From Brenneria izadpanahii (GTDB lineage Bacteria > Pseudomonadota > Gammaproteobacteria > Enterobacterales > Enterobacteriaceae), in assembly GCF_017569925.1 (NCBI RefSeq), contig NZ_CP050854.1, positions 5,266,698 to 5,330,697 on the forward strand: a stretch of DNA of 64,000 nt, read 5' to 3'. The translations under genes and the position numbers were made by a program. Of the stretch, positions 18,511 to 26,941 are shown one piece after another (position 1 is the stretch's first letter; each line of letters begins with the position of its first letter). The notes beneath the pieces were generated by a model. That model did not search any database, was not told the DNA's origin, and saw only the letters and a program-made list of their open reading frames with translations.

Positions 18511-19239
18511 CTATGCCGATTTTTCTGCGGTATGGCTGGTGAGCTTCATGTAGCGCAGGGATTGACGCTGCCGATGCACGATTTCACCGGCTTTCTTCAT
18601 ACCCGCGTCTGTCGCGTAGGTCCACATAATCAATCGGTTAAGCGTTGGCACATGAGCGCATGCCCAGGCCAGATAGTCGTCGATATCGCTCATCACCTCA
18701 ACCGCCGGAAGGCAGTTGGAGCGCAAACGCCCGGAGGCGGGGTGAAGCCGCAAATTTTCCGCACGGCACTCATTCGATCTTGGTATTTTCATCAGGGAGT
18801 GGCGAATGGTGCATAGTTGGGTGGCGGCCTCCAGCGGATCGCGCTGCGCTTCAATCCAGGCTTTTTCAGCCTGAGTCTGCGGCTGCATGTCGGCAGGCGT
18901 TTGATTGTTTGACCGGACGTGAACGATCTCGATATCTATGCCGACGCTGCCTTCTTCGCTCAGCAGAATAGCAATAGTATTGCCGGCATAACCCAGGCTG
19001 AAATTAGGCAGATCAGGATCGGCGAAGTAGGGGCGGCCGTCCGGGGAAACAAGCAGCTTGGGGAGCAGCGGGTAGCCGAAAAAATAGAACATCATTTCAG
19101 CCAACAACGCTCGGCTTTTCAAGTAACGTTCGCGACGTTTAGTCGAAAACCCTTTTGTTGATGAAATGAGCTCATCCGGCAATCTTTGTAGATTGGGAAG
19201 CGCTTCCGTGCTGGTCCACCGGACAAAATGGCAGGACAT
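18511..19239 (-). CDS. yieE: YieE, 4'-phosphopantetheinyl-transferase-like protein
   Basis: 242 aa, co-linear with E. coli YieE. Recognisable segments are SRALLAEMMFYFFGY near residue 43, FSLGYAGNTIAILLSEEG near residue 80 and VGIDIE near residue 97, the PPTase-superfamily Asp-x-Glu metal site. Family members transfer phosphopantetheine from CoA to carrier proteins, although the activity and partner of YieE itself are not established. GGAG lies eight bases before the ATG. It is convergent with adeP, which preserves the yieE-adeP order of E. coli. Confidence 0.88.
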   Translation of the reverse strand: MSCHFVRWTSTEALPNLQRLPDELISSTKGFSTKRRERYLKSRALLAEMMFYFFGYPLLPKLLVSPDGRPYFADPDLPNFSLGYAGNTIAILLSEEGSVGIDIEIVHVRSNNQTPADMQPQTQAEKAWIEAQRDPLEAATQLCTIRHSLMKIPRSNECRAENLRLHPASGRLRSNCLPAVEVMSDIDDYLAWACAHVPTLNRLIMWTYATDAGMKKAGEIVHRQRQSLRYMKLTSHTAEKSA

Positions 19240-19816
19240 CGTTCACTCCATGATGATAATAAAAACAGAACGTCTCGTTTGAGACATGTTTAAAAAGGGG
19301 ATGCTTGTTCTCTTTCAAGCTGCCGGTGTTTTTAATTACCCGTTCTCACCCCAGGGCCGCAGCAAGCCGAGTTGAATCTGCGTCTGGCGAATTGGCCCTC
19401 CTTCCGTTTAGTCATCTAAATCTAAGCGCCGGGAATTCACCCGCTCGCCGCCTTCCGGCATTTTCAAACTCATTGACTAATGGGCGCATATTACCAGACA
19501 AAAATATGATCTAAAGAAAAATAAGTGGATAAATCTGCGATAATTGTTTGTTAATCACAATTATCTTCCGAAATGCTATTTTTTATCAAAAAATAACATA
19601 TACACGACGTCGTGCGGATAGGCGTGAAAAAAGCTCGCGTGACTGATTTCAGATCCGGTTCGTTGGCGTGGAACGGAGGCGCTGCGGTTGAGCAGCCGCC
19701 AAACCTCGGCGGAGGCGGCGGCACTAATGCGGAGAGGCGCGTTAACGGGTTAAGCTGAAGGCGGCAAATAAGAGGGCTGATTACGCTATTGCTTCCCCTG
19801 AGGTTGCGTATCCGGA
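19240..19816. other. Intergenic region without supportable gene
   Basis: About 580 bases between yieE and ytfH, AT-rich around 19500-19610 and GC-rich around 19660-19760. It contains the yieE promoter region. No open frame with a plausible start and composition, no RNA gene and no mobile element remnant was recognised. Confidence 0.5.
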
Positions 19817-20215
19817 TTATTTATCCTGATAGCTTTCCTGCGCCGCTAATATCACGGCCAGATTTTCCTCTATCCAGTCCGCCAGGATTTTGACCCGCTC
19901 GCTGACCTCTTTGCCCATCGGCGTCAGGCTATATTCAACATGCGGCGGCACCACCGGATACGAGGTTCTCAGGATAAAGCCATCGCTTTCCAGCCATTGC
20001 AGGGTTTGCGCCAGCATCCGCTCGCTGACGCCGCCGATTTTGCGCCGTAGCTGGCTGAAACGAAGCGTTCCATCCAATAATGCCAGTAAAATCAGCACGC
20101 CCCAGCGGCTGGTTACGTGGTTAAGTATCTTGCGGGAAGGGCATTTTTCAGCGAACAGATTGCCCTGCAACGGTATGGCGGATAATAACGAAGCGGCTTT
20201 TACTTTTTCCGGCAT
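19817..20215 (-). CDS. ytfH: HxlR-family regulator YtfH (QorR)
   Basis: Winged-helix regulator of 132 aa. The segments GNLFAEKCPSRKILNHVTS, RWGVLILLALLDGTLRFSQL and PPHVEYSLTPMGKEV closely match E. coli YtfH, which lies divergent from qorB (ytfG). The cysteine in the EKCPS segment is the conserved redox-sensing position in this family. The same divergent arrangement is kept here, with the qorB start 88 bases away. It is a likely repressor of qorB, responding to quinones or related electrophiles by analogy. Confidence 0.92.
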   Translation of the reverse strand: MPEKVKAASLLSAIPLQGNLFAEKCPSRKILNHVTSRWGVLILLALLDGTLRFSQLRRKIGGVSERMLAQTLQWLESDGFILRTSYPVVPPHVEYSLTPMGKEVSERVKILADWIEENLAVILAAQESYQDK

Positions 20216-20302
20216 GACACTTACCTTTATGTGCGTACTTACTTAAAGTTAGTTTATTGACTATTCTACCTGTCAATGACGGTCAAAAAAAGGAGCTTAA
20301 TG

Positions 20303-21154
20303 ATGATTGCTGTTACAGGTATTTCTGGTCAGTTGGGGCGTTTAGTTATTGAACAGTTGCTGGAAAAAGTCCCCGCGGGTGAAATCCTGGGATTGGCGCG
20401 GGATGTCGGCAAGGTTGCTGATTTAGCCGCCCGCTGTATCCAGGTGAAAGCCGCGGATTACACTCAGCCAGAGTCGCTGATCGCCGCGTTGCAGGGCGTG
20501 GATAAACTGTTGCTGATTTCTTCCAGCGAAGTGGGTAAACGCGTGGCGCAACATCGTAATGTGATTGAGGCGGCGGTGCAGGCCAAGGTCAAACTCTTGG
20601 CGTATACCAGCATTCTGCATGCCGATCGCTCCCCGCTGGGGCTGGCGAAAGAGCATCGTGAAACCGAAAGCCTCATCACCGCCTCGGGCCTGCCTTATGT
20701 GCTGCTGCGCAATGGCTGGTACACTGAAAACTATGCCGCCAGCATACCGGCTGCCTTGCAGCATGGCGTTTTTATCGGTAGCGCCGGCGAGGGGAAAATC
20801 GCCTCAGCCACGCGGGCTGACTATGCCGCCGCCGCCGTTGCCGTGCTGACGCAGGATAATCAGGCGGGTAAGGTTTATGAACTGGCGGGTGACGAACCGT
20901 ACACCCTGACGGAATTGGCTGCTGAAATCAGCCTTCAGTCTGGTAAAACGGTTAGCTACCAGAATCTGCCCGAAGCGGAATTCCGCGCGGCGCTGGTGGC
21001 GGCTGGTCTCCCCCCGGTTATCGCCGATATGATCGCCGACTCCGATGTCGGCGCATCCAAGGGCGGTTTATTTGACGACGGCCATCAATTGAGCCAGTTG
21101 ATCGGGCGCTCAACCACACCGTTGGCGGCCGTGGTGAAGTCGGTAATTAAGTAA
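20303..21154 (+). CDS. qorB: NAD(P)H:quinone oxidoreductase 2
   Basis: NmrA-like short-chain reductase of 283 aa. The N-terminal dinucleotide motif is GISGQLGRLV (TGxxGxxG type). Later blocks YTSILHADRSPLGLAKEH, LLRNGWYTENY and SDVGASKGGLFDD match E. coli QorB. Two adjacent ATG codons occur at 20300 and 20303; AAGGAG at 20289-20294 is best spaced for 20303, and the E. coli protein starts MIA as this one does. Role: cytoplasmic reduction of quinones. It is divergent from ytfH, its probable regulator. Confidence 0.93.
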   Translation: MIAVTGISGQLGRLVIEQLLEKVPAGEILGLARDVGKVADLAARCIQVKAADYTQPESLIAALQGVDKLLLISSSEVGKRVAQHRNVIEAAVQAKVKLLAYTSILHADRSPLGLAKEHRETESLITASGLPYVLLRNGWYTENYAASIPAALQHGVFIGSAGEGKIASATRADYAAAAVAVLTQDNQAGKVYELAGDEPYTLTELAAEISLQSGKTVSYQNLPEAEFRAALVAAGLPPVIADMIADSDVGASKGGLFDDGHQLSQLIGRSTTPLAAVVKSVIK

Positions 21155-21182
21155 GCCCACTACCGGTTGCGTAAGACGGGTT

Positions 21183-21224
21183 ATCATGGGGCGCCGGCGT
21201 TATTTTACGCCAGCGCCCCATGAT
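21183..21224. terminator. Long bidirectional hairpin between qorB and frlD
   Basis: An 18-base arm starting ATCATGGGGCGC, loop TATTTT, and a complementary arm with a single mismatch. It lies between the ends of two convergent genes and could stop transcription from both sides. The length is unusual for a simple terminator. Confidence 0.75.
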
Positions 21225-21337
21225 CCTGGCGATCCGGGCACAAATCCCTTCTATGCTTCGCTGATTCCTGCTAAACGCGGGAAGTGCGGTTCCGCGGCGA
21301 AAAGCGGCTTTCGGCGTCGTACGCGAAAACCGGAGAT

Positions 21338-22150
21338 CTAATACTCCTCGCCCTCGCCGAATGCGCCGTCCAGCAGACAAATTTGCGCCGCGAAGGCGGC
21401 TGCGTTTTTCAGGCTGTCCGGTAACGATCTTCCCGCTTGGTGCGCCAGTAAAAACGCGGTGATAAACGCATCGCCAGCGCCGAGCGTGTCCCGCGCCGCC
21501 ACCTGTTGCGGCGGTTGCTCCAGCCAGTGTTGGCCGTCAAATAGCACGGCGCCTGCCGCGCCGCGGGTAGCGATGGCGTAACTGCTCCCCTGGCGATGGG
21601 CGTCAAGCAGAATCCGCCGCGTCTCCTCCAGGCTGCGTTCGGCGCAGGAGAAAAACGCGTAATCCAACAGCGGGCATAAAGCGAGTGCGGCCTCGATGTT
21701 GAAATCATCGGAAAAATCATACGACAGGCGACCCGGCAATACGCTCAGCGCCGGCAACTGCTTATCCAGATAGCTGTAAGCGCTGGTGTGCAGCAACGCG
21801 AACTGACTCAACCAGGCGGTGTCCGTTACGGCGAAATCCATCGGTATCCGTTGCCGAATACCGCCCGCATTGGAGCCAAGGAAAATCCGTTCGCCTTGTT
21901 TAATGGTCAGGTCGGCATAGCCGTTTTCACCAGCCGCCATGCGGCAGCGGGACGTATCAATGCCGCGGGCGGCCAGCGCGCGCTGCACATGCGCGCCGTT
22001 GTCGTCATCGCCAAACACTCCAAGGTAGGCGGCCTGGGCGCCAAGCATTTTCGCATAGACGCTGAAATTGAGGGCGTTGCCGCCGGGATAACGAATATGC
22101 GTGTGCGTGTAGCGATCAACAACGTTATCGCCGATGCCGAGTACTTTCAT
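21338..22150 (-). CDS. frlD: PfkB-family Amadori-product (fructosamine) kinase, FrlD/FraD type
   Basis: Ribokinase-family sugar kinase of 270 aa that would phosphorylate the C6 hydroxyl of an imported fructosyl-amino acid. Family signatures are the N-terminal GIGDNVVDRY, PGGNALNFSVYA near residue 24, and the C-terminal ATP site with catalytic aspartate DTLGAGDAF near residue 225. Two ATG codons are adjacent; AAGGACGCT gives better spacing to the second (22150). It begins 10 bases after the deglycase stop, so kinase and deglycase are co-transcribed. Substrate could be fructoselysine, fructose-asparagine or an opine-like fructosyl amino acid. Confidence 0.85.
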   Translation of the reverse strand: MKVLGIGDNVVDRYTHTHIRYPGGNALNFSVYAKMLGAQAAYLGVFGDDDNGAHVQRALAARGIDTSRCRMAAGENGYADLTIKQGERIFLGSNAGGIRQRIPMDFAVTDTAWLSQFALLHTSAYSYLDKQLPALSVLPGRLSYDFSDDFNIEAALALCPLLDYAFFSCAERSLEETRRILLDAHRQGSSYAIATRGAAGAVLFDGQHWLEQPPQQVAARDTLGAGDAFITAFLLAHQAGRSLPDSLKNAAAFAAQICLLDGAFGEGEEY

Positions 22151-22160
22151 CATAGCGTCC

Positions 22161-23138
22161 TTAATAAGCGACTTTCCCCATATAGCGGCGCGTTTCCAAC
22201 GGATGTTGCCGCACCAGGGCCAGCGCGGCGCGGTATTCGCACATCACGCTATAGAACAGCACCGGGTTGAAATAATCCACCACCGGCTCCGGAATAACGC
22301 TCAGGCCGAGTTCTTTGGCATCAACGATTTCTATTTTATCGCCATATTGGGCCAGAAAATGGACGGCGCGCTCGTCAAGCGGGCGCGTGCGGCCTTCATT
22401 CACCATCACAATCCAGGGCGTGTTTCTATTGGTTACTTCAAATGGGCCGTGGAAAAACTCGCCGCTGTGAATTGATGCGGCATCGAGCCACTGCATTTCC
22501 ATTAACGAACAGATAGCGAAACCATAGGCGTGGCCGTAAGAAGCGCCGCTGGAAAGCACATAGAACAGCGATTCGTCACAATATCGATCGGCGAATTCGG
22601 CGCAGCGCTGTTTTACTTGCATCCGTGCGCGGGCGATGACGCCATCGATTTGCGCCATCCCGCTGTGGAAATCCGCATAGCCGTTGAATCCTTCGCTTTG
22701 CGCTAACGCTTCGACGCACAGATTGAGGATCAGCGCCATCGGGTTGTCGACGACCTGGCTGTCATTGCCCCATGCATAGAGAATATTGTTGTCGGACCAG
22801 GCGATCAACTCGGCTTCGGCATTGTGAGTCAGGGTAATCGTCGTACTGCCATGCTGCTGCGCCAGCTTGGCCGCCGCGACCGATTCCGGCGTATTGCCTC
22901 CGTGGGAGCAGACGATGGTCAGGGAGTGTTTGCCCAACGTTTTTGGCGTAGCGTGGACGAATTCATTCGCCGTCATCATAAAGCTGCGCAGCGTGGCGGA
23001 TTCGCAGTTAAGAAAATAGTGCGCGGGGTACATATCCACCAGCGATCCGCCGCAGGCGACAAGAAAAATCTGGCGCAGGCCGCCTGCCGGATGAAAACGG
23101 TTTTCCATTAACGAGGTGATGATTGCAGCGGTATTCAT
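22161..23138 (-). CDS. frlB: SIS-domain fructosamine-6-phosphate deglycase, FrlB/FraB type
   Basis: 325-aa SIS-fold enzyme that splits 6-phosphofructosyl-amino acids into glucose-6-phosphate and the free amino acid. Blocks seen are VACGGSLVDMYPA near residue 28, CSHGGNTPE near residue 79, the active-site region IHSGEFFHGPFE near residue 217 (catalytic Glu and His), DERAVHFLAQYG, and the C-terminal RRYMGKVAY. From memory it resembles Bacillus FrlB and Salmonella FraB more than E. coli FrlB, so the exact amino-acid partner is open. Only 3 bases separate it from the upstream binding-protein stop. Confidence 0.87.
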   Translation of the reverse strand: MNTAAIITSLMENRFHPAGGLRQIFLVACGGSLVDMYPAHYFLNCESATLRSFMMTANEFVHATPKTLGKHSLTIVCSHGGNTPESVAAAKLAQQHGSTTITLTHNAEAELIAWSDNNILYAWGNDSQVVDNPMALILNLCVEALAQSEGFNGYADFHSGMAQIDGVIARARMQVKQRCAEFADRYCDESLFYVLSSGASYGHAYGFAICSLMEMQWLDAASIHSGEFFHGPFEVTNRNTPWIVMVNEGRTRPLDERAVHFLAQYGDKIEIVDAKELGLSVIPEPVVDYFNPVLFYSVMCEYRAALALVRQHPLETRRYMGKVAY

Positions 23139-23141
23139 GAA

Positions 23142-23921
23142 TTAATCGCCATACACATTGAAATTAAAGTATTTTTTCGCCAGCCGGTCATAGGTGCCAT
23201 CGCGGCGGATTTCGGCAATCGCGTCGTTGAGTTGTTCGCGCAGTTTGTCGTTCTGCTTGCTGACGCCGATACCCGTTCCTGGCCCGAAAATCACGTCATC
23301 CTTTACCTGCGGTTCAATCAGGGCAAAGCCTTTACCCTGGGGCTTGCTGAGCAGGGACTCGGTAACCACGGTCGCATCGTCGAGCGTGGCGTCAAGCCTT
23401 CCCACGATCATATCGGCATAGACGTCGTCGGCGCTGGGGTAGGCGATCACTTCCACGCCGTGGTTTTGCCAGTGTTTTTTGGCGTAAGACTCAAATACCG
23501 AGCCTTGCTGCACCCCCAGGCGTTTTCCTTTCAGCGATTCGGCGGTGGGTTTTAAACCGCTGGATGCCGGGGCGACGAGAAAAGCGGGCGTGTTGAATAA
23601 CTTGTCGGTAAAGTCGATGGCCTTTTTGCGCTCGTCGGTAATCGACAGAGAGGAGAGAATAGCGTCGAACTTGCGCGCATGCAGCGCAGGGATCAGGCCG
23701 TCAAAGCTGCTTTCCACCCATACGCATTTGGCGTTGAGTTTGGCGCACAGCGCGTTGCCGATATCAATATCGAAGCCCTGCAATGAGCCATCCGCCGCTT
23801 TTGATTCAAACGGCGGGAACGTGGGGTCCGTTCCGAAGCGGATCTGCTGTTCGGCGTGAACGTTTAAAGGCAGCCACGGCAACGCGAGGCCAAGCAACAA
23901 AAGAGAAAGCGCTTTTTTCAT
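23142..23921 (-). CDS. Periplasmic amino-acid-type binding protein (SBP_bac_3), orphan
   Basis: 259 aa from the ATG at 23921, which has GGAG eight bases upstream; an upstream in-frame start would add residues in front of the signal peptide. The signal peptide MKKALSLLLLGLALPWLP ends near NVHA. The mature protein has FGTDPTFPPFESKAADGS and the family signature GFDIDIGNALCAKLNAKC, plus GVQQGSVFE. It is the first gene of the binding protein-deglycase-kinase operon, so it should capture the Amadori compound. No permease or ATPase gene accompanies it. It may use a permease encoded elsewhere. Confidence 0.9.
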   Translation of the reverse strand: MKKALSLLLLGLALPWLPLNVHAEQQIRFGTDPTFPPFESKAADGSLQGFDIDIGNALCAKLNAKCVWVESSFDGLIPALHARKFDAILSSLSITDERKKAIDFTDKLFNTPAFLVAPASSGLKPTAESLKGKRLGVQQGSVFESYAKKHWQNHGVEVIAYPSADDVYADMIVGRLDATLDDATVVTESLLSKPQGKGFALIEPQVKDDVIFGPGTGIGVSKQNDKLREQLNDAIAEIRRDGTYDRLAKKYFNFNVYGD

Positions 23922-23953
23922 TGTTTGCTCCACATTAGTAATGTGTACCATAA

Positions 23954-23975
23954 AGTATACCATGCTAGGTATACT
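23954..23975. promoter_or_regulatory. Palindromic operator, probable FrlR-type site
   Basis: AGTATACC, six bases, GGTATACT: a perfect 8-bp inverted repeat in the region between the operon start (23921) and the divergent GntR/UTRA gene (24162). Related half sites occur nearby: GTGTACCA at 23943-23950 and AGTATACTTGGTAC at 24113-24126 close to the regulator gene. This fits a site for the divergent regulator controlling both directions. Confidence 0.7.
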
Positions 23976-24161
23976 CACCGGTTTGGCTAAAGGCAAGGTA
24001 TTGTTTGTTTTTTTCTTTTTATAATAATTGCTTATGGTGATGTGGTCTGGTTTTTATCGTGGCTGTTTATCATCGCGGCGGCGGTTTTTTGCTAGCTAAT
24101 CAAGCAATCATCAGTATACTTGGTACAAAATTTAACGATGTTGAGTGAATAAAAATAGACC

Positions 24162-24941
24162 ATGACGCAGATCGGCGAAATAAAACGGCGCCCGCGCAAA
24201 GCCTATTTGCAGGCCCGGCAATCTTTGCTGGCGCTATTGGCGACGCCGGAATACAACCAGGGCGATCAAATTCCCGCCGAGCGCGAATTGGCGGCGATTT
24301 TACAGATCAGCCGGATGACGCTGAGAAAAATTCTTGATGAACTTGTTGCCCAGGGCGTGCTGGAGCGGCGCGGCAATCAGGGAACCTGGCTTACGGCCGC
24401 CGCCATTGAGCGTCCGTTAACTCAGGCGATAGAGCAAGGAATCAGCAAAATCATCGAACATAACGGCGCGGTGCCCAGCAGCCGTCTGATCTACTTTCAG
24501 GATGCGGCCGCCAGCGAGCGTATCGCCCGTTTATTGCAGATAGAAACCGGCGCGCCTTTGCTGATGATAAAACGCCTGCGGCTGGCTGATGGGGTGCCGT
24601 TCTGCCTTGAAACCAGCTATCTGCCGCGCCGGCGCGTGCCTGATTTAAGCGCGCCGATGCTCGAAGCCAACGGCTCCTTGTATCGCCTGTTGGCCGAGCG
24701 TTACCACATTCAGGGGATCGCGGATGAGGGAACGATTCGGGTTGGCGTAATGAGCGAGGAAGAACAGGCGCTTCTGGATGCGCCGCCAGACAGTCCGGCG
24801 CTGGTGTACCGCGGGGTTATTTCCGATCGCCTTAACCAACCGGTGGAATATCTGGTGTCGATCAATCATCCACAGCGTGTGACGTTTCGCATCAGCCATA
24901 ATGCCGTCGGACAGACGGATGTAAATGCTAAAGTTCGTTAG
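24162..24941 (+). CDS. frlR: GntR-family regulator with UTRA domain (FrlR/FraR type)
   Basis: 259 aa. The N-terminal GntR winged helix (about residues 12-75) has GDQIPAERELAAILQISRMTL followed by ILDELVAQGVLERRGNQGTWL. The C-terminal UTRA effector domain (about 95-250) shows ETGAPLLMIKRLRLADGVPFCLETSYLP. UTRA domains bind sugar phosphates or similar small ligands, which fits sensing of a phosphorylated Amadori product. It is divergent from the operon, with palindromic sites in the 240-base spacer. The ribosome-binding site is weak. Confidence 0.88.
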   Translation: MTQIGEIKRRPRKAYLQARQSLLALLATPEYNQGDQIPAERELAAILQISRMTLRKILDELVAQGVLERRGNQGTWLTAAAIERPLTQAIEQGISKIIEHNGAVPSSRLIYFQDAAASERIARLLQIETGAPLLMIKRLRLADGVPFCLETSYLPRRRVPDLSAPMLEANGSLYRLLAERYHIQGIADEGTIRVGVMSEEEQALLDAPPDSPALVYRGVISDRLNQPVEYLVSINHPQRVTFRISHNAVGQTDVNAKVR

Positions 24942-25530
24942 CGGCCAGCAGGCTAATAGTAAAACTAAGTTCAGCGTAAAACCTTTATTGCGATATCAGT
25001 TTTCTTAACACGGTTACTTTTAGCAAGCCGGCTTCTAATTATTTCTCATCCATTGCTTTTATTATGCCCGCCGTAAATAACGGCGGCTTAAATTTAATTT
25101 AATCATTATGAATCACATTAAAAACCGCCGGCGGCGTTTTTGTAATTCATGGTTTTTGATTTACTTTATATATATCATGCAATTAACGTATTTTTGGTAA
25201 GGTTTTCAATCAGGAAGACGCCATTCCATCCGCTTTAAAAACGCGGAATCTGATAAGGAAAAGTATGACGCTACTTGCTGTTTATGCACTTGCACAATAA
25301 TGTACGACGGAATTGGTTATTGCCGGTCTGCTCCTATATTGGGAGCTTGCCTATAAATATTTTTTCCTGATCTTGGGCGTAGTTATCCGCCCGTAGCTAA
25401 ATCCCCATGAATATATATTTCATATTGTAGTAAAAATTTCCCATAAGAATCCCGTGTGATATCCTGCCATTTATCAAATAGATGAAAAAAACCTACGACG
25501 GCTCCGAACTTACTCACAAAAGGTGATCGC
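24942..25530. other. Intergenic region with stem-loop and relic small frame
   Basis: AT-rich spacer. CCGCCG, loop TAAATAA, CGGCGG at 25068-25086 is a modest stem-loop that may end the regulator transcript. A 44-codon frame at 25265-25396, preceded by AAGGAAAAG, encodes a hydrophobic sequence (VIAGLLLYWELAYKYFFLIL) but has an in-frame stop after 11 codons. It looks like a relic or chance frame. Nothing else recognised. Confidence 0.45.
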
Positions 25531-26898
25531 TTGAGCTTGTTTGAATTGCTTGCCGGATGCGCCCATTTATTGGCGGCCATCACACTGCTTTTGGCTAACG
25601 TTTTTCCAGACACTCCCTTGCTGGCGATTGCCATGGGCGCCACGGTGCTGGCGACTTTATTACGGTTTAACGCCCTCTCGCTGCTGGCTCGGGGATTTTG
25701 TCTGGGCGCTATCGCGGCTTTTGCGTGGGTGGCCTGGCGCTATCCTCTGCAACTGCACGTTATGGTTCAAGCGCTGGCGCAAGGGGTGGCGTTTTCATGC
25801 CTGCTGATCGTTCTGGGGCTGTTGCGTTATCCGGTGAGCCGCTCCGGCACCGTGCGCGAGGCGGCCGGATATCTGCTCTCTTTCCCCATTAGCCGCCGCT
25901 ATGCGGCGGTTAATGCCGGCAGCCATTTTCTTAGCCTGCTATTTAACGTCGGCATCATTCCGCTGATTGCCGATCAATTGGGGAGCGCCAAAGATAAACC
26001 GGCCGAGGGCGAAGACCGCATCATGCTGCTGGCGGGAATGCGCGGCGCGGTTCTGATGACCATCTGGTCGCCGATGGGGCTGGGTTTTGCCATTGTCACT
26101 ACCGCGCTGACGGCGCTGAATGCGACGTATTTTATCGCCGCCGCGTTCGCCTCGGCGATGCTGATTATGGTCGTCACCTGCCTGTGGGCGATGCGCTACG
26201 AAGGCGCGGAAGCGGATACTCACGCCTCCGGCGCGGGATCGGCCGGCTCCGCGCGCACGCTGCTTGGCGTGCTGCTGGCCTGCGCGGTGCTGCTGGCGGC
26301 TGTGATCGGTATCCATATCTGGTTACAATGGTCGTTCGTGGTTTCGACTGTGCTGGTGCTTCCGCTGTTCGCGCTGGCCTGGCTATGCCTGGAACGGTCA
26401 TCTCCCCGCGCCGACCTGGCTCAGGATGCCCAGCATATTTTTAAAAACATCGGCTCCATGCGGATGGAAAGCGCCATTTTCCTTTCGGCCAATGTGATTG
26501 GCGCGGCCATCTCGTTGACCATCCAGCAGCAGCCGGGATGGCAGGCGCTGCAGTCTGCCCATTTCCCCGCGTTGGCGGTGTTGTTGGCCTGTTTGCTGAT
26601 TGTTCCGTTGGCTGGCGGCCTGTTCATCCCCCACTCGATTTTCGTGGTGTTGCTGGCCCAGATATTCGGCGCCAGCGAATTGGGGATGGCGCACCCGATG
26701 TCATTGGCTTTGGCCCTGACCTTTGGCTGGGCGATGGCCATCGCCATATCGCCCATTAGCGCCATGTCTTTACTGACCGGCGCGCTGTGCGGGGTGAAGC
26801 CGCAAAAAGTCGGCTTGCTATGGAACCGCAGCTTCGTTGGGCTGATGTTCGTCGTTTCCGCCGCCATAATCGGCGTGTCTTATAGCTATGGATGGTAA
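25531..26898 (+). CDS. Polytopic membrane protein, probable transporter, unknown substrate
   Basis: 455 aa from a TTG start with AAAGGTG upstream. There are about ten to twelve hydrophobic segments with few charged residues. In the middle, GMRGAVLMTIWSPMGLGFA, and near the end, AIAISPISAMSLLTGALCGV, look like paired re-entrant or substrate-site segments of ion-transporter-superfamily carriers, but I cannot name the family. It is 43 bases upstream of an ornithine-cyclodeaminase-family reductase gene and probably co-transcribed. It may therefore move an amino or imino acid used by that enzyme. Confidence 0.6.
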   Translation: MSLFELLAGCAHLLAAITLLLANVFPDTPLLAIAMGATVLATLLRFNALSLLARGFCLGAIAAFAWVAWRYPLQLHVMVQALAQGVAFSCLLIVLGLLRYPVSRSGTVREAAGYLLSFPISRRYAAVNAGSHFLSLLFNVGIIPLIADQLGSAKDKPAEGEDRIMLLAGMRGAVLMTIWSPMGLGFAIVTTALTALNATYFIAAAFASAMLIMVVTCLWAMRYEGAEADTHASGAGSAGSARTLLGVLLACAVLLAAVIGIHIWLQWSFVVSTVLVLPLFALAWLCLERSSPRADLAQDAQHIFKNIGSMRMESAIFLSANVIGAAISLTIQQQPGWQALQSAHFPALAVLLACLLIVPLAGGLFIPHSIFVVLLAQIFGASELGMAHPMSLALALTFGWAMAIAISPISAMSLLTGALCGVKPQKVGLLWNRSFVGLMFVVSAAIIGVSYSYGW

Positions 26899-26941
26899 TC
26901 CTGGTTGGCCCGCCTGAGTCACTTATTTTAGGAGTCTTTTC

